Shown: positions 54,202 to 63,254, numbered from the stretch's first letter. The stretch: DNA of 64,000 nt from Pseudolabrys sp. FHR47 (GCF_005153485.1 NZ_CP039740.1:1615001-1679000); one strand, 5' to 3'. A program made the numbers and translations. Notes: generated by a model not told the origin, from the letters alone.

Positions 54202-55560
54202 TCAGACCGCGATGGAATGCCGCTTCTGCGCGGCCGCCAGATAGGTATCGAATACCGCGGCGACGATGCGGACGAAGGGGCGGCCGGGTCCGGTCACCTT
54301 AAGGCGCGCCCCGTCGATGGTGACGAGGCCCTGCGCCGCCAGGTCCTTGAGCGCGGTCATCTCGGCGGCAAAGTCGGCGACGCCGCCGAACGAGTCGAGA
54401 TCGAGCGACAGATCGCACATCAGCCGTTCGATAATGGCGGCGCGCAGGCGGTCGTCCTCGCTGAGCGCCAGGCCCTTGACCGTGGCGAGCGTGCCGTGCG
54501 CGATGCTGCGGGAATAGCCGGCGACATCAGGCGCGTTCTGTACGAAGCCCTGCGGCAGCTTGCCGATGGAGGAGGCGCCGACGCCGATCAGCGCGTCGGC
54601 ATCATCCGTGGTGTAGCCTTGGAAATTGCGGCGCAGCCGGCCCTCTCGCGCTGCGATGGAGAGTTCGTCGCCGGGCAGAGCGAAGTGATCGAGGCCGACT
54701 GCCTCATAGCCGAAGCGCGCGAACACGTCGGCTGCGACTGTGGCCTGTTCGAGGCGTTCCGCGGCGCCGGGCAGGGAGGCAGTGTCGATCAGTCGCTGGT
54801 GCGTCTTGAACCACGGCACATGGGCATAGCCGAATAGCGCGAGCCGTTGCGGCTTGAGCGCGCAGGCCAGTTTAGCGGTGCGCGTGACGTCGGCGACGGT
54901 CTGGCTCGGCAGACCGTACATCAGATCGAGATTGAGGTTCTCGATGCCGGCCTCGCGCAGCCAAGAGGCAACGCGTTCGGTGTCCTCGAAGGGCTGGATG
55001 CGGCCGATGGCCTGCTGCACGTGCGGCGAAGCATCCTGCAGGCCGAGGCTGGCGCGGTTGACGCCGATCCGCTTCAGCGCGGCGACGATGCTGCGATCCA
55101 GCCGCCGCGGGTCGAGTTCGATGGCGTGCTCCTTGATTTCGGAAAGATCGAACTGCGAGGCGAGTTCGGCGGCGATGGTTTCGAGCCATTGCGGGCCGAG
55201 GATCGATGGCGTGCCGCCGCCCCAATGCAAGTGCGTGAGCCGCGCATCGTTGAGCGAGCCGATCAGCTTGAGTTCGGCGATCAGGTGCTCGGCATAGGCA
55301 TCGACCGGTTCGACGCGGCGCACGGCGCGGGTGTTGCAGCCGCAGTAGTGGCACAGCTCGGTGCAGAACGGCACGTGGATATAGAGCGACACGCGCGAGC
55401 CGCGCGGCAGTGCGTCGAGCCATGCGCGATACTCGGCCGGGCCGACCGCGGCGGAGAAATGCGGCGCCGATGGATAAGACGTGTAACGCGGAACATTACG
55501 CTCGGCGAGCGCAAGCGCGCCGCTCAGGACACGAGCTTCTGGCGCTGATTGGGAACCCAT
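54202..55560 (-). CDS. hemN: Oxygen-independent coproporphyrinogen III oxidase HemN
   Basis: A 452-residue radical SAM enzyme converting coproporphyrinogen III to protoporphyrinogen IX without oxygen in haem synthesis. The 4Fe-4S motif is CTELCHYCGC (C66, C70, C73); RYTSYPSAPHF, THLHWGGGTPSIL, IELDPRRLD and LNLDLMYGLPSQT are HemN hallmarks. Its start overlaps chaB by 37 bases, so chaB-hemN is one transcript. A FixK-type site before chaB fits induction at low oxygen. Confidence 0.96.
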   Translation of the reverse strand: MGSQSAPEARVLSGALALAERNVPRYTSYPSAPHFSAAVGPAEYRAWLDALPRGSRVSLYIHVPFCTELCHYCGCNTRAVRRVEPVDAYAEHLIAELKLIGSLNDARLTHLHWGGGTPSILGPQWLETIAAELASQFDLSEIKEHAIELDPRRLDRSIVAALKRIGVNRASLGLQDASPHVQQAIGRIQPFEDTERVASWLREAGIENLNLDLMYGLPSQTVADVTRTAKLACALKPQRLALFGYAHVPWFKTHQRLIDTASLPGAAERLEQATVAADVFARFGYEAVGLDHFALPGDELSIAAREGRLRRNFQGYTTDDADALIGVGASSIGKLPQGFVQNAPDVAGYSRSIAHGTLATVKGLALSEDDRLRAAIIERLMCDLSLDLDSFGGVADFAAEMTALKDLAAQGLVTIDGARLKVTGPGRPFVRIVAAVFDTYLAAAQKRHSIAV

Positions 55561-55751
55561 CGATCTCCGTCCTTCACATAGCTCTTCTTGACGGCGGCCC
55601 AGGCAATCATGTGCGCACGGCGCTCGCGTTCGGCATCACCCGCATGCGCCCGGAAAGCGTTGTTGAACGCTTCCCGATAGATGTCCTGCGCGTGATCGGG
55701 CAGGTGCGACCGGACCGAAGGCGGCAGGTCATGATTGGCGCGGTAAGGCAT
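55524..55751 (-). CDS. chaB: ChaB-family protein
   Basis: A 75-residue basic protein with MPYRANHDLPPSVRSHLPDHAQDIYREAFNNAF and WAAVKKSYVK, the compact ChaB fold named from an E. coli gene next to the cation antiporter ChaA. Its biochemical role is unclear. It precedes hemN and shares its promoter. Confidence 0.93.
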   Translation of the reverse strand: MPYRANHDLPPSVRSHLPDHAQDIYREAFNNAFRAHAGDAERERRAHMIAWAAVKKSYVKDGDRWVPNQRQKLVS

Positions 55752-55822
55752 AAGCGAACTCGCTCGCGGTTTCGGGACTACCGCCGCATCGAAGAAAGCT
55801 AGAGAAAGACGGGTGCGGCTCC

Positions 55823-55836
55823 TTGCGATAAATCAA
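55823..55836 (-). promoter_or_regulatory. FixK/FNR-type binding site upstream of chaB-hemN
   Basis: On the minus strand TTGA-TTTATC-GCAA fits the Bradyrhizobium FixK2 consensus TTG(A/C)-N6-(T/G)CAA exactly. Its centre is about 78 bases before the chaB start, leaving room for a promoter with the site near -40. HemN genes are known FixK/FNR targets. Confidence 0.7.
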
Positions 55837-55865
55837 GTAAGGGGGGCTTAAGTTTCAGTTCCCGC

Positions 55866-55896
55866 AATAAAAAAGCGCCGGGGAGCCCGGCGCTTT
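55866..55896 (-). terminator. Terminator after the first coiled-coil gene
   Basis: Stem AAAGCGCCGGG/CCCGGCGCTTT with loop GAG; on the minus strand TTTTTTATT follows. It is about 24 bases past the stop at 55920. Confidence 0.9.
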
Positions 55897-55919
55897 ATCG
55901 CAATCCGAAAGATTTGTGC

Positions 55920-57374
55920 TCAGGCGGCGTTGGCCGCCTTGGGGTCGGTGTGTTCCTCGGCCGCCTGCTGCTGGCGCTGCAGGCTCATCACCTCGCGCAT
56001 GACCCGGGCGAAGTCCTTGCGGGCGGTTTCCAGCGCGCCTTCGACCACCGCACGGTCCAGCTTCTCGCGCTGGAGCGCGGCCTTGAGTTCCTCGATGGCC
56101 TGCTCGGCCGTGGCCCGGTCGTTGCTGCGCTCCTTGGCAACCGTGGCCATCTGAGCCTGAAGCGCGGCGACAGTCTCTTCGGCGCGGGCCAATGCCGCTT
56201 CCTTGGAATTGAAGGCCCGGGTCAGCGCGCCGCTGCGCTCCATCAAGGTGGCGCGCATCTGCTCGGTTTCCTTGAACTCGGATTCGCGGCGCAGTCGCTC
56301 GGCTTCAAGGTCGGCGACGCGCGCCTGCAGCGTGTCGCGCTCGCTGGCCATGTCGGCAAAGCGGCGGTCGAGTTCGCGCATGTCCTCGGCGCGCTTCTGC
56401 AGATGATCGCGTGCCTCGATGAGCAGACTGTCGGTCGCCGCGGCGCGGGCCTGCAGCGCCTCGTAGCGCATGCGCTGGCTGGTGCTCTCGTGGCCGTGCC
56501 GTTCATGCGCCTCGTCGAGCGCGGCGGCGAGCCGGCCGCGTTCATTGTTGAGCTCGGCGAAATTGCCTTCGACCTGGCGCAGCCGGCTTTGCGCGGCGTT
56601 TAGCGCCTGCTCGGTCTCGGAAATCTTGCGAGTGAGGCGCGCGGCCTCGACGCTCATCTTGTCGAGCGTCGCGTTCTGGGCGCGCTTTTCGTCGTCGGCC
56701 ATCATCAGGCGCTGGCGCGCCGCGTTGAGGTCGGATTCCAGCGTGATGATGCGCTTGCTCAGGGTGGTGGCGCGTTCGTCGAGCCGGCGGTTCTCGTCGC
56801 GCAGCACGGCATTCTCGCCGGCTTCATGCGCCAGCCTGCCTTCGAGATCGGCGATCTGGGCACGGCGGGCGGCGATGTCGATGGCGATCTCGGCCTTGGT
56901 GGCTTCCACCGAGCGCAGCACGTTCTGTGTCGCCGTCAATTCCTGGCGCAACGCCGCGGCGTCCTGCTCGGCAATCTCCAGGCGCTTTTCGATTTCGGCG
57001 GCTTCGTTGCGCAGCTTGCCGTAGGCAGTGCGAGTGTTGTTGAGCACCGTCTGCAGGCTGAGCTTTTCGGATTTCTCGGCTTCGAGGGCCCGCAGCGTCT
57101 TGCTGACCGGATCGGCCAGTTTGCCCACGGCGGCCTTGATGGCGTCGAGCTCGCCGATCTTGGCATTGGCATCGAGCAGCAGGTTGCGCAGCGCTTCGTT
57201 ATCGCCGCCGATCTGTGCGCCGAGCGCCGAGAACAGCTCCTCGTCGAGTTCGAGCGGGCCGTTGGCGACTGTGACGATGGCCTCGCTTTCGGTCGGCGAT
57301 GGCTGCGCCAAGGCATCGATGGCGCTCGACACCGCACTCGACTTGCGGCCGAACAACCCCCCGAATTTGCTCAT
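55920..57374 (-). CDS. Coiled-coil protein, paralogue 1
   Basis: A 484-residue, almost wholly coiled-coil cytosolic protein. It opens MSKFGGLFGRKS and has a conserved N-terminal patch, DNEALRNLLLDANAKIGELDAIK and LRALEAEKSEKLSLQ, before heptads run to the end. The gene at 60158 encodes the same layout. Such intermediate-filament-like proteins of Rhizobiales have no settled function; a cytoskeletal or polar role is a guess. The ATG follows AGGGG by six bases. Confidence 0.85.
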   Translation of the reverse strand: MSKFGGLFGRKSSAVSSAIDALAQPSPTESEAIVTVANGPLELDEELFSALGAQIGGDNEALRNLLLDANAKIGELDAIKAAVGKLADPVSKTLRALEAEKSEKLSLQTVLNNTRTAYGKLRNEAAEIEKRLEIAEQDAAALRQELTATQNVLRSVEATKAEIAIDIAARRAQIADLEGRLAHEAGENAVLRDENRRLDERATTLSKRIITLESDLNAARQRLMMADDEKRAQNATLDKMSVEAARLTRKISETEQALNAAQSRLRQVEGNFAELNNERGRLAAALDEAHERHGHESTSQRMRYEALQARAAATDSLLIEARDHLQKRAEDMRELDRRFADMASERDTLQARVADLEAERLRRESEFKETEQMRATLMERSGALTRAFNSKEAALARAEETVAALQAQMATVAKERSNDRATAEQAIEELKAALQREKLDRAVVEGALETARKDFARVMREVMSLQRQQQAAEEHTDPKAANAA

Positions 57375-57700
57375 TGAATTCCCCTGATGCGCCGATCCGC
57401 CCGGCCAAAGCGACGCACGAATCAAATCGTTTACTATTCCTAACAGAGTGTGAACGACGAAGGGTAAACGAGGGGTTAACGAAGCGCGGTGGTGCCAGAA
57501 TCTCTTATTTTGATCAATGGGTTGGGGCGCTGTCTAAATTTCGGTGGCGCTGCTGGCCGGGTACCGCTAATTGGCTTGCGCCGCGCCATCTGGCCTGTGA
57601 ATAAGGCCGGCGGTCCATCTGTGGCCCGCTCGACTTGTCGGGCGAAGCAGCGGACAAGGGCAGGCTTCACTTTCAAGAATTCCCCGGGGAGACAATCGAC
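57375..57700. other. Gene-free divergent promoter region
   Basis: 326 bases between the divergent coiled-coil gene and the small secreted-protein gene. TTAACCCCTCGTTTAC on the minus strand (about 57463-57478) is close to the CtrA pattern TTAA-N7-TTAA with one mismatch. Nothing else is supported. Confidence 0.4.
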
Positions 57701-58120
57701 ATGAAACGTTTCGTTGCGTTGGCCGCTGCCTTGATCGCGGCCACGACCTTCACCCTGCAGACCGCTGAGGCCGGCGGCCGCAAGCACTTCGATAACCGCC
57801 TCAAGGTCGTCGCGGTGGCCACGGGTGCGGCCGCGACCGCGACCTATTTCGCGGTCAACGAATGGAAGTGGAAGTGGCAGCACGGCAGCGTGTTCTCCCA
57901 GTGGGGCACCATTGCTGGCACCACTTTGGGCTGCGCCGCGGTCTCGACCATGGTTGGCACCGTCGTCGTCAACCGTCCGCTGACCCAGCGCGAAGGCCAT
58001 GTGATGATCGGCTCCTGCGTGGTTCCGATCATCGGCGGCTATCTGGTCAACGCTGCCTACGACGCCAACCCGCAGTGGGAGCCGCAGCCGGCGGTCGTGA
58101 AGAAGAAAAAGAAGAAGTAA
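57701..58120 (+). CDS. Small secreted/membrane protein of unknown function
   Basis: A 139-residue protein with a signal peptide (MKRFVALAAALIAATTF, cleavage near AEA-GGR), two later hydrophobic segments (VVAVATGAAATATYFAV and GTIAGTTLGCAAVSTMVGTV) with Gly-rich packing, and a C-terminal run of six Lys. The SD GGGGAGA is well placed. No family is recognised; it may be an inner-membrane protein. Confidence 0.75.
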   Translation: MKRFVALAAALIAATTFTLQTAEAGGRKHFDNRLKVVAVATGAAATATYFAVNEWKWKWQHGSVFSQWGTIAGTTLGCAAVSTMVGTVVVNRPLTQREGHVMIGSCVVPIIGGYLVNAAYDANPQWEPQPAVVKKKKKK

Positions 58121-58145
58121 GTCCAGCCGATCGGACTGAAACAGA

Positions 58146-58180
58146 AACGCCGGCGTCGCTGTCATAGCGGCGTCGGCGTT
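58146..58180. terminator. Terminator-like hairpin between convergent genes
   Basis: AACGCCGGCGTCGC pairs with GCGGCGTCGGCGTT with two imperfect pairs around loop TGTCATA; ATCTTTTCC follows on the plus strand. Confidence 0.7.
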
Positions 58181-58207
58181 ATCTTTTCCGACAGGCTGTT
58201 TATCGCC

Positions 58208-58963
58208 CTAGTTCTTCGCCGCGATGAATACGCCTTCGCACAGGCGGAACGTGAAGGCATCGCCTTCGTCCTGCGGCTCCAGCGCCGCTTTGACCGCCGG
58301 CGTCGTCTCCGTGAGCATGGCGCGCAGCAACCGCTTCATCGTGTCGTCGTAGCGCTGAGCCCAGCTCTTGAACTCCATGATCTTGTAGATCTGTTCTTCA
58401 TGCCCCAGCGTAAAGCCGGCGTCCTTGATGGCAACGCGCCATTCTGCCATCGCCCATGCGCGCAAATGGCTCGGATCGCGAAAGCGTTCGAAGGCATTGA
58501 TGTAATCGCCGACCGGGCCTTCCGGCACGACGTTGTCGACGATCGCGAGCGTGCCGCCGTTCTTCAATACGCGATGGGCCTCGGCGAGGAAGTCGGGGAT
58601 CGAGTCGAAGTGATGCGGCGCAATGCGGCAGGTGACCAGATCGAAACTGGCATCGTCGAAGGGCAGGGCTTCCGCCTTGGCGTAGGTGGTGCGGATATTG
58701 CCGAGGCCGCGCTTGGCGGCCTCGAGCTTGACCATGTCCAGCATTTCCTGGGTGATGTCGGTGGCCCAGACGCGCGCGACATGCGGCGCAAAGGTATAGG
58801 CGACGTGGCCGCCGCCGGTGGCGATATCGAGGACGCGCCAGTCTTTCTGGGGAGAGGTGAGGGCGACGAGGCGCTCCAGACTCTTGCCGAGCGCGTGCGG
58901 CTTCGATGTCAAATAATGAGCGGCGGTCTTGCCGAACTGTTCCTGGACCAGGGTCTTGGTCAT
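58208..58963 (-). CDS. Class I SAM-dependent methyltransferase (UbiE-like)
   Basis: A 251-residue methyltransferase with motif I VLDIATGGGHVAYTFAPHV, motif II WATDITQEMLDMVK and the segment LPFDDASFDLVTCRIAPHHF followed by HRVLKNGGTLAIVDNVVPE. It resembles small-molecule C- or O-methyltransferases of the UbiE/Coq5 superfamily; the substrate is unknown. The gene is alone on its strand between two terminators. Confidence 0.9.
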   Translation of the reverse strand: MTKTLVQEQFGKTAAHYLTSKPHALGKSLERLVALTSPQKDWRVLDIATGGGHVAYTFAPHVARVWATDITQEMLDMVKLEAAKRGLGNIRTTYAKAEALPFDDASFDLVTCRIAPHHFDSIPDFLAEAHRVLKNGGTLAIVDNVVPEGPVGDYINAFERFRDPSHLRAWAMAEWRVAIKDAGFTLGHEEQIYKIMEFKSWAQRYDDTMKRLLRAMLTETTPAVKAALEPQDEGDAFTFRLCEGVFIAAKN

Positions 58964-59073
58964 GGCTGGCGTCCGTAGGCTGGGGGAACTTGTGCCTACA
59001 TAGCTGGTTCCGCCCGGCGGCGAAATGTCACTTTTGCGGCGACAGCTTTTCCAAAAGCGCTACAAACGCGCCG

Positions 59074-59307
59074 TCAGTCTTTCTTGACGTTGTGCCCGTG
59101 CGCGTCGTCATAGCCCGCGCGGTCGGAATAGAAGGCCAGCGCCATCAGGCCGCCGCCGATCAGCAGGGAGAAAAACACGCCGCCGATAATGGCGAAATAG
59201 CCGTACAGCGGAATTTCGCTGGCGAATTCCATCCAGGCGCGCACAGCAAACCACAGCGAGGCGGCGCCGACGGCGAGAAGGGGACCGATGATGTACCATT
59301 TGCCCAT
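59074..59307 (-). CDS. Small membrane protein of unknown function
   Basis: A 77-residue protein with two membrane helices (IIGPLLAVGAASLWFAVRAW and LYGYFAIIGGVFFSLLIGGGLMALAFY) and a polar tail ending AHGHNVKKD. Alternative starts lie nine bases upstream and further. Similar two-helix proteins are common in Rhizobiales; no function known. Confidence 0.7.
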   Translation of the reverse strand: MGKWYIIGPLLAVGAASLWFAVRAWMEFASEIPLYGYFAIIGGVFFSLLIGGGLMALAFYSDRAGYDDAHGHNVKKD

Positions 59308-59356
59308 GATCGCCATATAGGCCGTCGCACTGGGTTTGTCACACCGGCAGCACCGA

Positions 59357-59395
59357 TAAAAGAGACGCCCAGCCATGAAACACGGCTGGGCGTCT
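59357..59395 (-). terminator. Terminator after the PRC-barrel gene
   Basis: Twelve-pair stem AGACGCCCAGCC/GGCTGGGCGTCT with loop ATGAAACAC; on the minus strand CTTTTATC follows. Confidence 0.9.
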
Positions 59396-59427
59396 ATCAG
59401 GCGATCGATAAACGCGATGGCTCGCGC

Positions 59428-59982
59428 TTACTGCTTCGGAGGCGTGGTGTTCATCGGCTTGGTGGCCGACGAACCCGAGCCCATGGCGCCCGAGCCGGTA
59501 GTCGAGCGCGAAGCCGGTTCGTAATAGGCGAAGGTCGGCGCGTTCTTCAACTGGTCCTTGGTGTAGCTCACGGTGATCTTGTCGATCGCCGCCAAGTCCG
59601 GCTTGCGGGCCACCGAGATGGCTTCGAACGGCAAGGCGATCGACTTTTCACCGACGCCCAGGAAGCCGCCGACGCCGACGACTACGGCATTGATCTTGCC
59701 GTCGCCGCCGATGACGACGTCATTGATTTCGCCGATCGAGGCGTTATCCGGACCGTAGACCGAGGCGCCGATCAGCTTCGAGCCGAGCCAGTCGGTCGAC
59801 TGCTGAGATGAGACGAAGCCGCCCGACGCATTGTTCATCGTTGCGTTGTTGGTCTTCGAGGTCGCGGTCGGTGCCACGTTGGTGTTATTCGTATTGGCCG
59901 GCGGCATGGTGGTGGACTGCGCGAAAGCGGGCATCGCGAGCACGGTGGCCAGCGCGGCCGCGGTTAGGGTGCGTTTCATCAT
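59428..59982 (-). CDS. Secreted PRC-barrel domain protein
   Basis: A 184-residue protein with a signal peptide (MKRTLTAAALATVLAMPAFAQ), a Thr/Asn-rich spacer and a PRC-barrel domain (LIGASVYGPDNASIGEINDVVIGGDGKINAVVVGVGGFLGVGEKSIALPF), then a Ser/Gly-rich tail. PRC-barrel envelope proteins are often stress-induced in alphaproteobacteria. AGGAG precedes the start. An EcfG-type promoter lies about 90 bases upstream, agreeing with general stress control. Confidence 0.9.
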   Translation of the reverse strand: MMKRTLTAAALATVLAMPAFAQSTTMPPANTNNTNVAPTATSKTNNATMNNASGGFVSSQQSTDWLGSKLIGASVYGPDNASIGEINDVVIGGDGKINAVVVGVGGFLGVGEKSIALPFEAISVARKPDLAAIDKITVSYTKDQLKNAPTFAYYEPASRSTTGSGAMGSGSSATKPMNTTPPKQ

Positions 59983-60069
59983 TCGTTTTCTCCTTTTGAG
60001 CACGAATTGGACAGGCAAAATTCGGGAAGCGCGGCGCCGCGTTGCCTCACGTGCGCCACATATGAAAAG

Positions 60070-60095
60070 AACGCAGGACATGCGCCCTGCGTTCC
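60070..60095 (-). promoter_or_regulatory. EcfG-type general stress promoter upstream of the PRC-barrel gene
   Basis: On the minus strand GGAAC, 17 bases, then CGTT match the EcfG consensus GGAAC-N16/17-CGTT exactly. The start codon is 88 bases downstream of the -10. The same bases form the hairpin GAACGCAGG/CCTGCGTTC, which might also act as terminator for the gene ending at 60158; the consensus match favours a promoter. Confidence 0.65.
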
Positions 60096-60157
60096 GAAGT
60101 TTTGTAAAATTAGAGCTGCGTCAGTTTGCGCAGGTGATCGCGTCCGTTGGAGACGCG

Positions 60158-61678
60158 TCAGGCCTTCTCGGAACTTTCCGCCGGCTCGGCTTTGATGTCC
60201 CGGGCTTTGCGCATGTCGATCTCTTCTGCCTCGTCGGGTTCGGCGACAGGCAAGGCTTCGACGAGCGGCATGCCACGACGCAACGTCGAGCGTAGCGCGG
60301 CGACCTCGCTCTGCAGACGCGAATTGTCCTTGCGCGCCGCCTCCAGTGCGCCCTCGACCACCGCACGTTCCATGCGCTCGCGCTGCAGCGCGGAATTGAG
60401 GTCTTCCACGCGCTTCTCGATATTCGTGCGCGACACCTGCACGTCGGCCTCGAGGTGGCCGTTGCGCTCGGTCAGCGCGGCGATCTTCTCGTCGGCGCGG
60501 GCAAGCGCAGTCTCACGGGCCTTCAACGCCTTGGTCAGCGCATTGTTGCGCTCGGTCAGCGCAACCCGCGCCTGTTCGAGGTCCTTGATCTGGCGCTCGC
60601 GCTGCTCGTGCGAGGCTTCGATCTGGGCGAGGCGCTTTTCGGCATTGTTTCGCGAGATGGTGGCTTCGACCGATTTGCGGTCGAAGGCGCGGACTTCCTC
60701 GGTGCGGGCGATCAGGTTCTGGCGCGCCTCGGCGAGCAGGCGCTCGGCCGTGGCGGCACGCGAAGTCAGTGCGTCAAGGCGCATGTTGAGGCTGTTGCGC
60801 TCGCCTTGATGGTTTTCCTTAGCCTCGTCGAGCGCCGCGGAGAGGCGGCCGCGTTCCGCATAGGCTTCGGCGAAGCTTGCTTCGACCTTGCCGAGCTGGG
60901 CGCGGGTCGCGGTCAGCGTGTTTTCGCTTTCGGTCAGGCGGCGGGTGAGGCGGGCGGTTTCGTTGAGCGCGCCATCGATATTGGCCTGCAGTGCGCGCTT
61001 TTCGTCTTCGAGCAAAGCGAGGCGTTCGCGGGCAGCGGCGAGTTCGCCTTCGAGTTCGACGATGCGCTTGTCGGCGGCGTCGAGCTGGTCCTGCGCGGTG
61101 CGGCGCGCTTCGCCCAGCGCGCGGCGCTGCGCGGTCTCCTGCGCGAGCTGACGCTCCAACTCGGCAATCTGCGCCGCGCGGGCCGACAGACCGTCGGTCA
61201 GTTCGAGCCGGGTGCTCTCCAAGCCGCGGTTTGCTTCACGGGCGAGTTCAAGGTCCTCACGCAGCTTCTCGGCCTCGGCTTCGAGCGCGGTTGCCTTACG
61301 TTCGATCTGGTAGAATTCGCCGCGCAGCGTCTCATACGAGGAGCGCGATTCCGCCAGCATGTTCGACAGGCTGAGGGTGTGCGATTTTTCCTGCTCGAGG
61401 GCGCGCAGCGTCGAGTTGAAGGGATGGACGATCTTGTCGAACGCGGCCTTGAGCTCGTCGAGTTCACCGATCTTGCGGCCGGTGTCGTTGAGCAGGTGGC
61501 GCAGCGCCTCGTTCTCTTCGCCGATGCGCGAGCCGACGTCGGAGTAGTTCTCCGATGTGATCTGCCGGGCGACGGGATTGGCGGGCTGGCTGCTGGCGGG
61601 GCGGGCGACTTCGCCGACCTTGCGGTCGGGCTCTTGCTCGCGGGGCTTGCCGCCAAACAAATCCGATAACTTCGCCAT
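60158..61678 (-). CDS. Coiled-coil protein, paralogue 2
   Basis: A 506-residue coiled-coil protein starting MAKLSDLFGGKP. Its N-terminal patch EENEALRHLLNDTGRKIGELDELK and STLRALEQEKSHTLSLSNML mirrors the gene at 55920 position for position, so the two are paralogues kept about 3 kb apart on the same strand. Long heptads follow and the C-terminus is acidic. It lies just downstream of ddlA. The role is unknown. Confidence 0.85.
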   Translation of the reverse strand: MAKLSDLFGGKPREQEPDRKVGEVARPASSQPANPVARQITSENYSDVGSRIGEENEALRHLLNDTGRKIGELDELKAAFDKIVHPFNSTLRALEQEKSHTLSLSNMLAESRSSYETLRGEFYQIERKATALEAEAEKLREDLELAREANRGLESTRLELTDGLSARAAQIAELERQLAQETAQRRALGEARRTAQDQLDAADKRIVELEGELAAARERLALLEDEKRALQANIDGALNETARLTRRLTESENTLTATRAQLGKVEASFAEAYAERGRLSAALDEAKENHQGERNSLNMRLDALTSRAATAERLLAEARQNLIARTEEVRAFDRKSVEATISRNNAEKRLAQIEASHEQRERQIKDLEQARVALTERNNALTKALKARETALARADEKIAALTERNGHLEADVQVSRTNIEKRVEDLNSALQRERMERAVVEGALEAARKDNSRLQSEVAALRSTLRRGMPLVEALPVAEPDEAEEIDMRKARDIKAEPAESSEKA

Positions 61679-61906
61679 AAGATACGCCTCCACACACGCC
61701 CGGCTTTTGCCGGTACGCTCACACCTGTGGCTTTTAAGATATTATAAACGAATGGGGATTGGAACATTGGCAAGCCCCAATCGTCCGCCCTGAAGCGGCA
61801 GACCGCGATCATGGTTAACGGCGCAAAAGCGCCGAATAATCAGGGGATCGACGTGAAACCGTCGCAAAAGCGCGGCGCGAGGCCGTCGCGCCGGAACGAG
61901 CCGATC

Positions 61907-63028
61907 TCAGTTCGAATAGTCGCGTACCAGGGAATGGCGTTGCCGGTGGCGGCCGAGCGCCAGATTGACGAGCCGGGTCAACAGTTCCCCATAGGGCACG
62001 CCCGAGGCTTCCATCATCTTCGGGTACATACTGATCGAGGTGAACCCCGGCAGGGTGTTGATTTCGTTGAAGTAGAACTCGCCGCTTTTCCGGTCGAGGA
62101 AGAAGTCGACCCGGGCGAGCCCATTGCATTCCAGCACCGTGAAGGCCTGCGCCGCGAGCGCACGAACCCGCGCCATGGCGGCTTCGTCGATCCGCGCCGG
62201 CAGGTCGACCGAGGCGCCGTCCTTGTCGAGGTACTTTGCCTCATACGAATAGAACTCGTGCCGCGGGTCCGGATTGATCTCGCTGGCGACGCTGACGAAC
62301 AGCGGATCGTCTTCGAGCACGGCAACCTCGACCTCGCGGGCATCGATGCCTTGCTCGATCAGGATCTTCAGGTCGTAGCGAAAAGCATCGTCGAGCGCGG
62401 CCTTGAGTGCGTCCCAGGACTTGACCTTATGAACGCCGACACTCGAACCCATGTTGCAGGGTTTCACGAAGACCGGCAGCGTCAGTTTCTGGCGGGCCGT
62501 CTCGATGCAACGTGCGGCATCGCGCTCATAGTCGCGGCGCATCAGGGCCACATAAGGGGCGATCGGCAGTCCGGCGTAGGCTGCCAGCCGCTTGGCAATA
62601 TCCTTGTCCATGCTGACGGCCGAGGCGAGCACGCCCGAGCCGACATAGGCGACGTCGGCGAGATCGAGCAGGCCCTGGGTCGCGCCGTCCTCGCAGAGCG
62701 GGCCATGTATGACCGGGAAGAACACGTCGATGTCGCGAACGGGCGCTGCGTTGCCGCTGACGGGTATGAGCGAGCCGCGGCCATCGGGCTGGCTCGCCAG
62801 GCGCACTTCCGCCGCATCGCGCAGGATCGGCAGAGCCTTGCCCGCCGTCTGCTCGAGCGTCTTGAGATCGTTCAATTGCCACAGCCCGGTCTTGTCGATG
62901 CTGACCGGGATGACGTCGAAGCGCTCGCGATCAAGATACCGGAGGACGGATGCGGCCGACTGCAGCGATACTTCGTGTTCGCCGGACTTGCCGCCATAGA
63001 GAACCGCTACGCGAATTTTCTGGGTCAT
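61907..63028 (-). CDS. ddlA: D-alanine--D-alanine ligase
   Basis: A 373-residue ATP-grasp enzyme making the D-Ala-D-Ala end of peptidoglycan precursors. RVAVLYGGKSGEHEVSLQSA is the N-terminal signature; VFFPVIHGPLCEDGATQGLLDLADVAYVGSGVLAS, VFVKPCNMGSSVGVHKV and the metal-binding FYFNEINTLPGFTSISMYP are all present. The N-terminal SxxHEVS and the insert length are of the DdlA subtype. It lies near polar-growth-type coiled-coil genes. Confidence 0.95.
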   Translation of the reverse strand: MTQKIRVAVLYGGKSGEHEVSLQSAASVLRYLDRERFDVIPVSIDKTGLWQLNDLKTLEQTAGKALPILRDAAEVRLASQPDGRGSLIPVSGNAAPVRDIDVFFPVIHGPLCEDGATQGLLDLADVAYVGSGVLASAVSMDKDIAKRLAAYAGLPIAPYVALMRRDYERDAARCIETARQKLTLPVFVKPCNMGSSVGVHKVKSWDALKAALDDAFRYDLKILIEQGIDAREVEVAVLEDDPLFVSVASEINPDPRHEFYSYEAKYLDKDGASVDLPARIDEAAMARVRALAAQAFTVLECNGLARVDFFLDRKSGEFYFNEINTLPGFTSISMYPKMMEASGVPYGELLTRLVNLALGRHRQRHSLVRDYSN

Positions 63029-63254
63029 GGCCTTTGACTATCACCGCGTGGCGCCCGCGCGCCACCCCGCACACCGATTGGCGTCGTCAGGTGCGACAGC
63101 GAGGATAACGGGCGACTTCGGTATTCGTTTGACAGGCGGTAAGTTATTCTAGACCAACAAGGATTGAAACATTGCCGTGGTCGAAACGCCCGGCCTTGCG
63201 TGGCGGATCGCGGCCGTGGTTAACGGCCGCGGGCAAAGAATTCGGGGACCGCAG

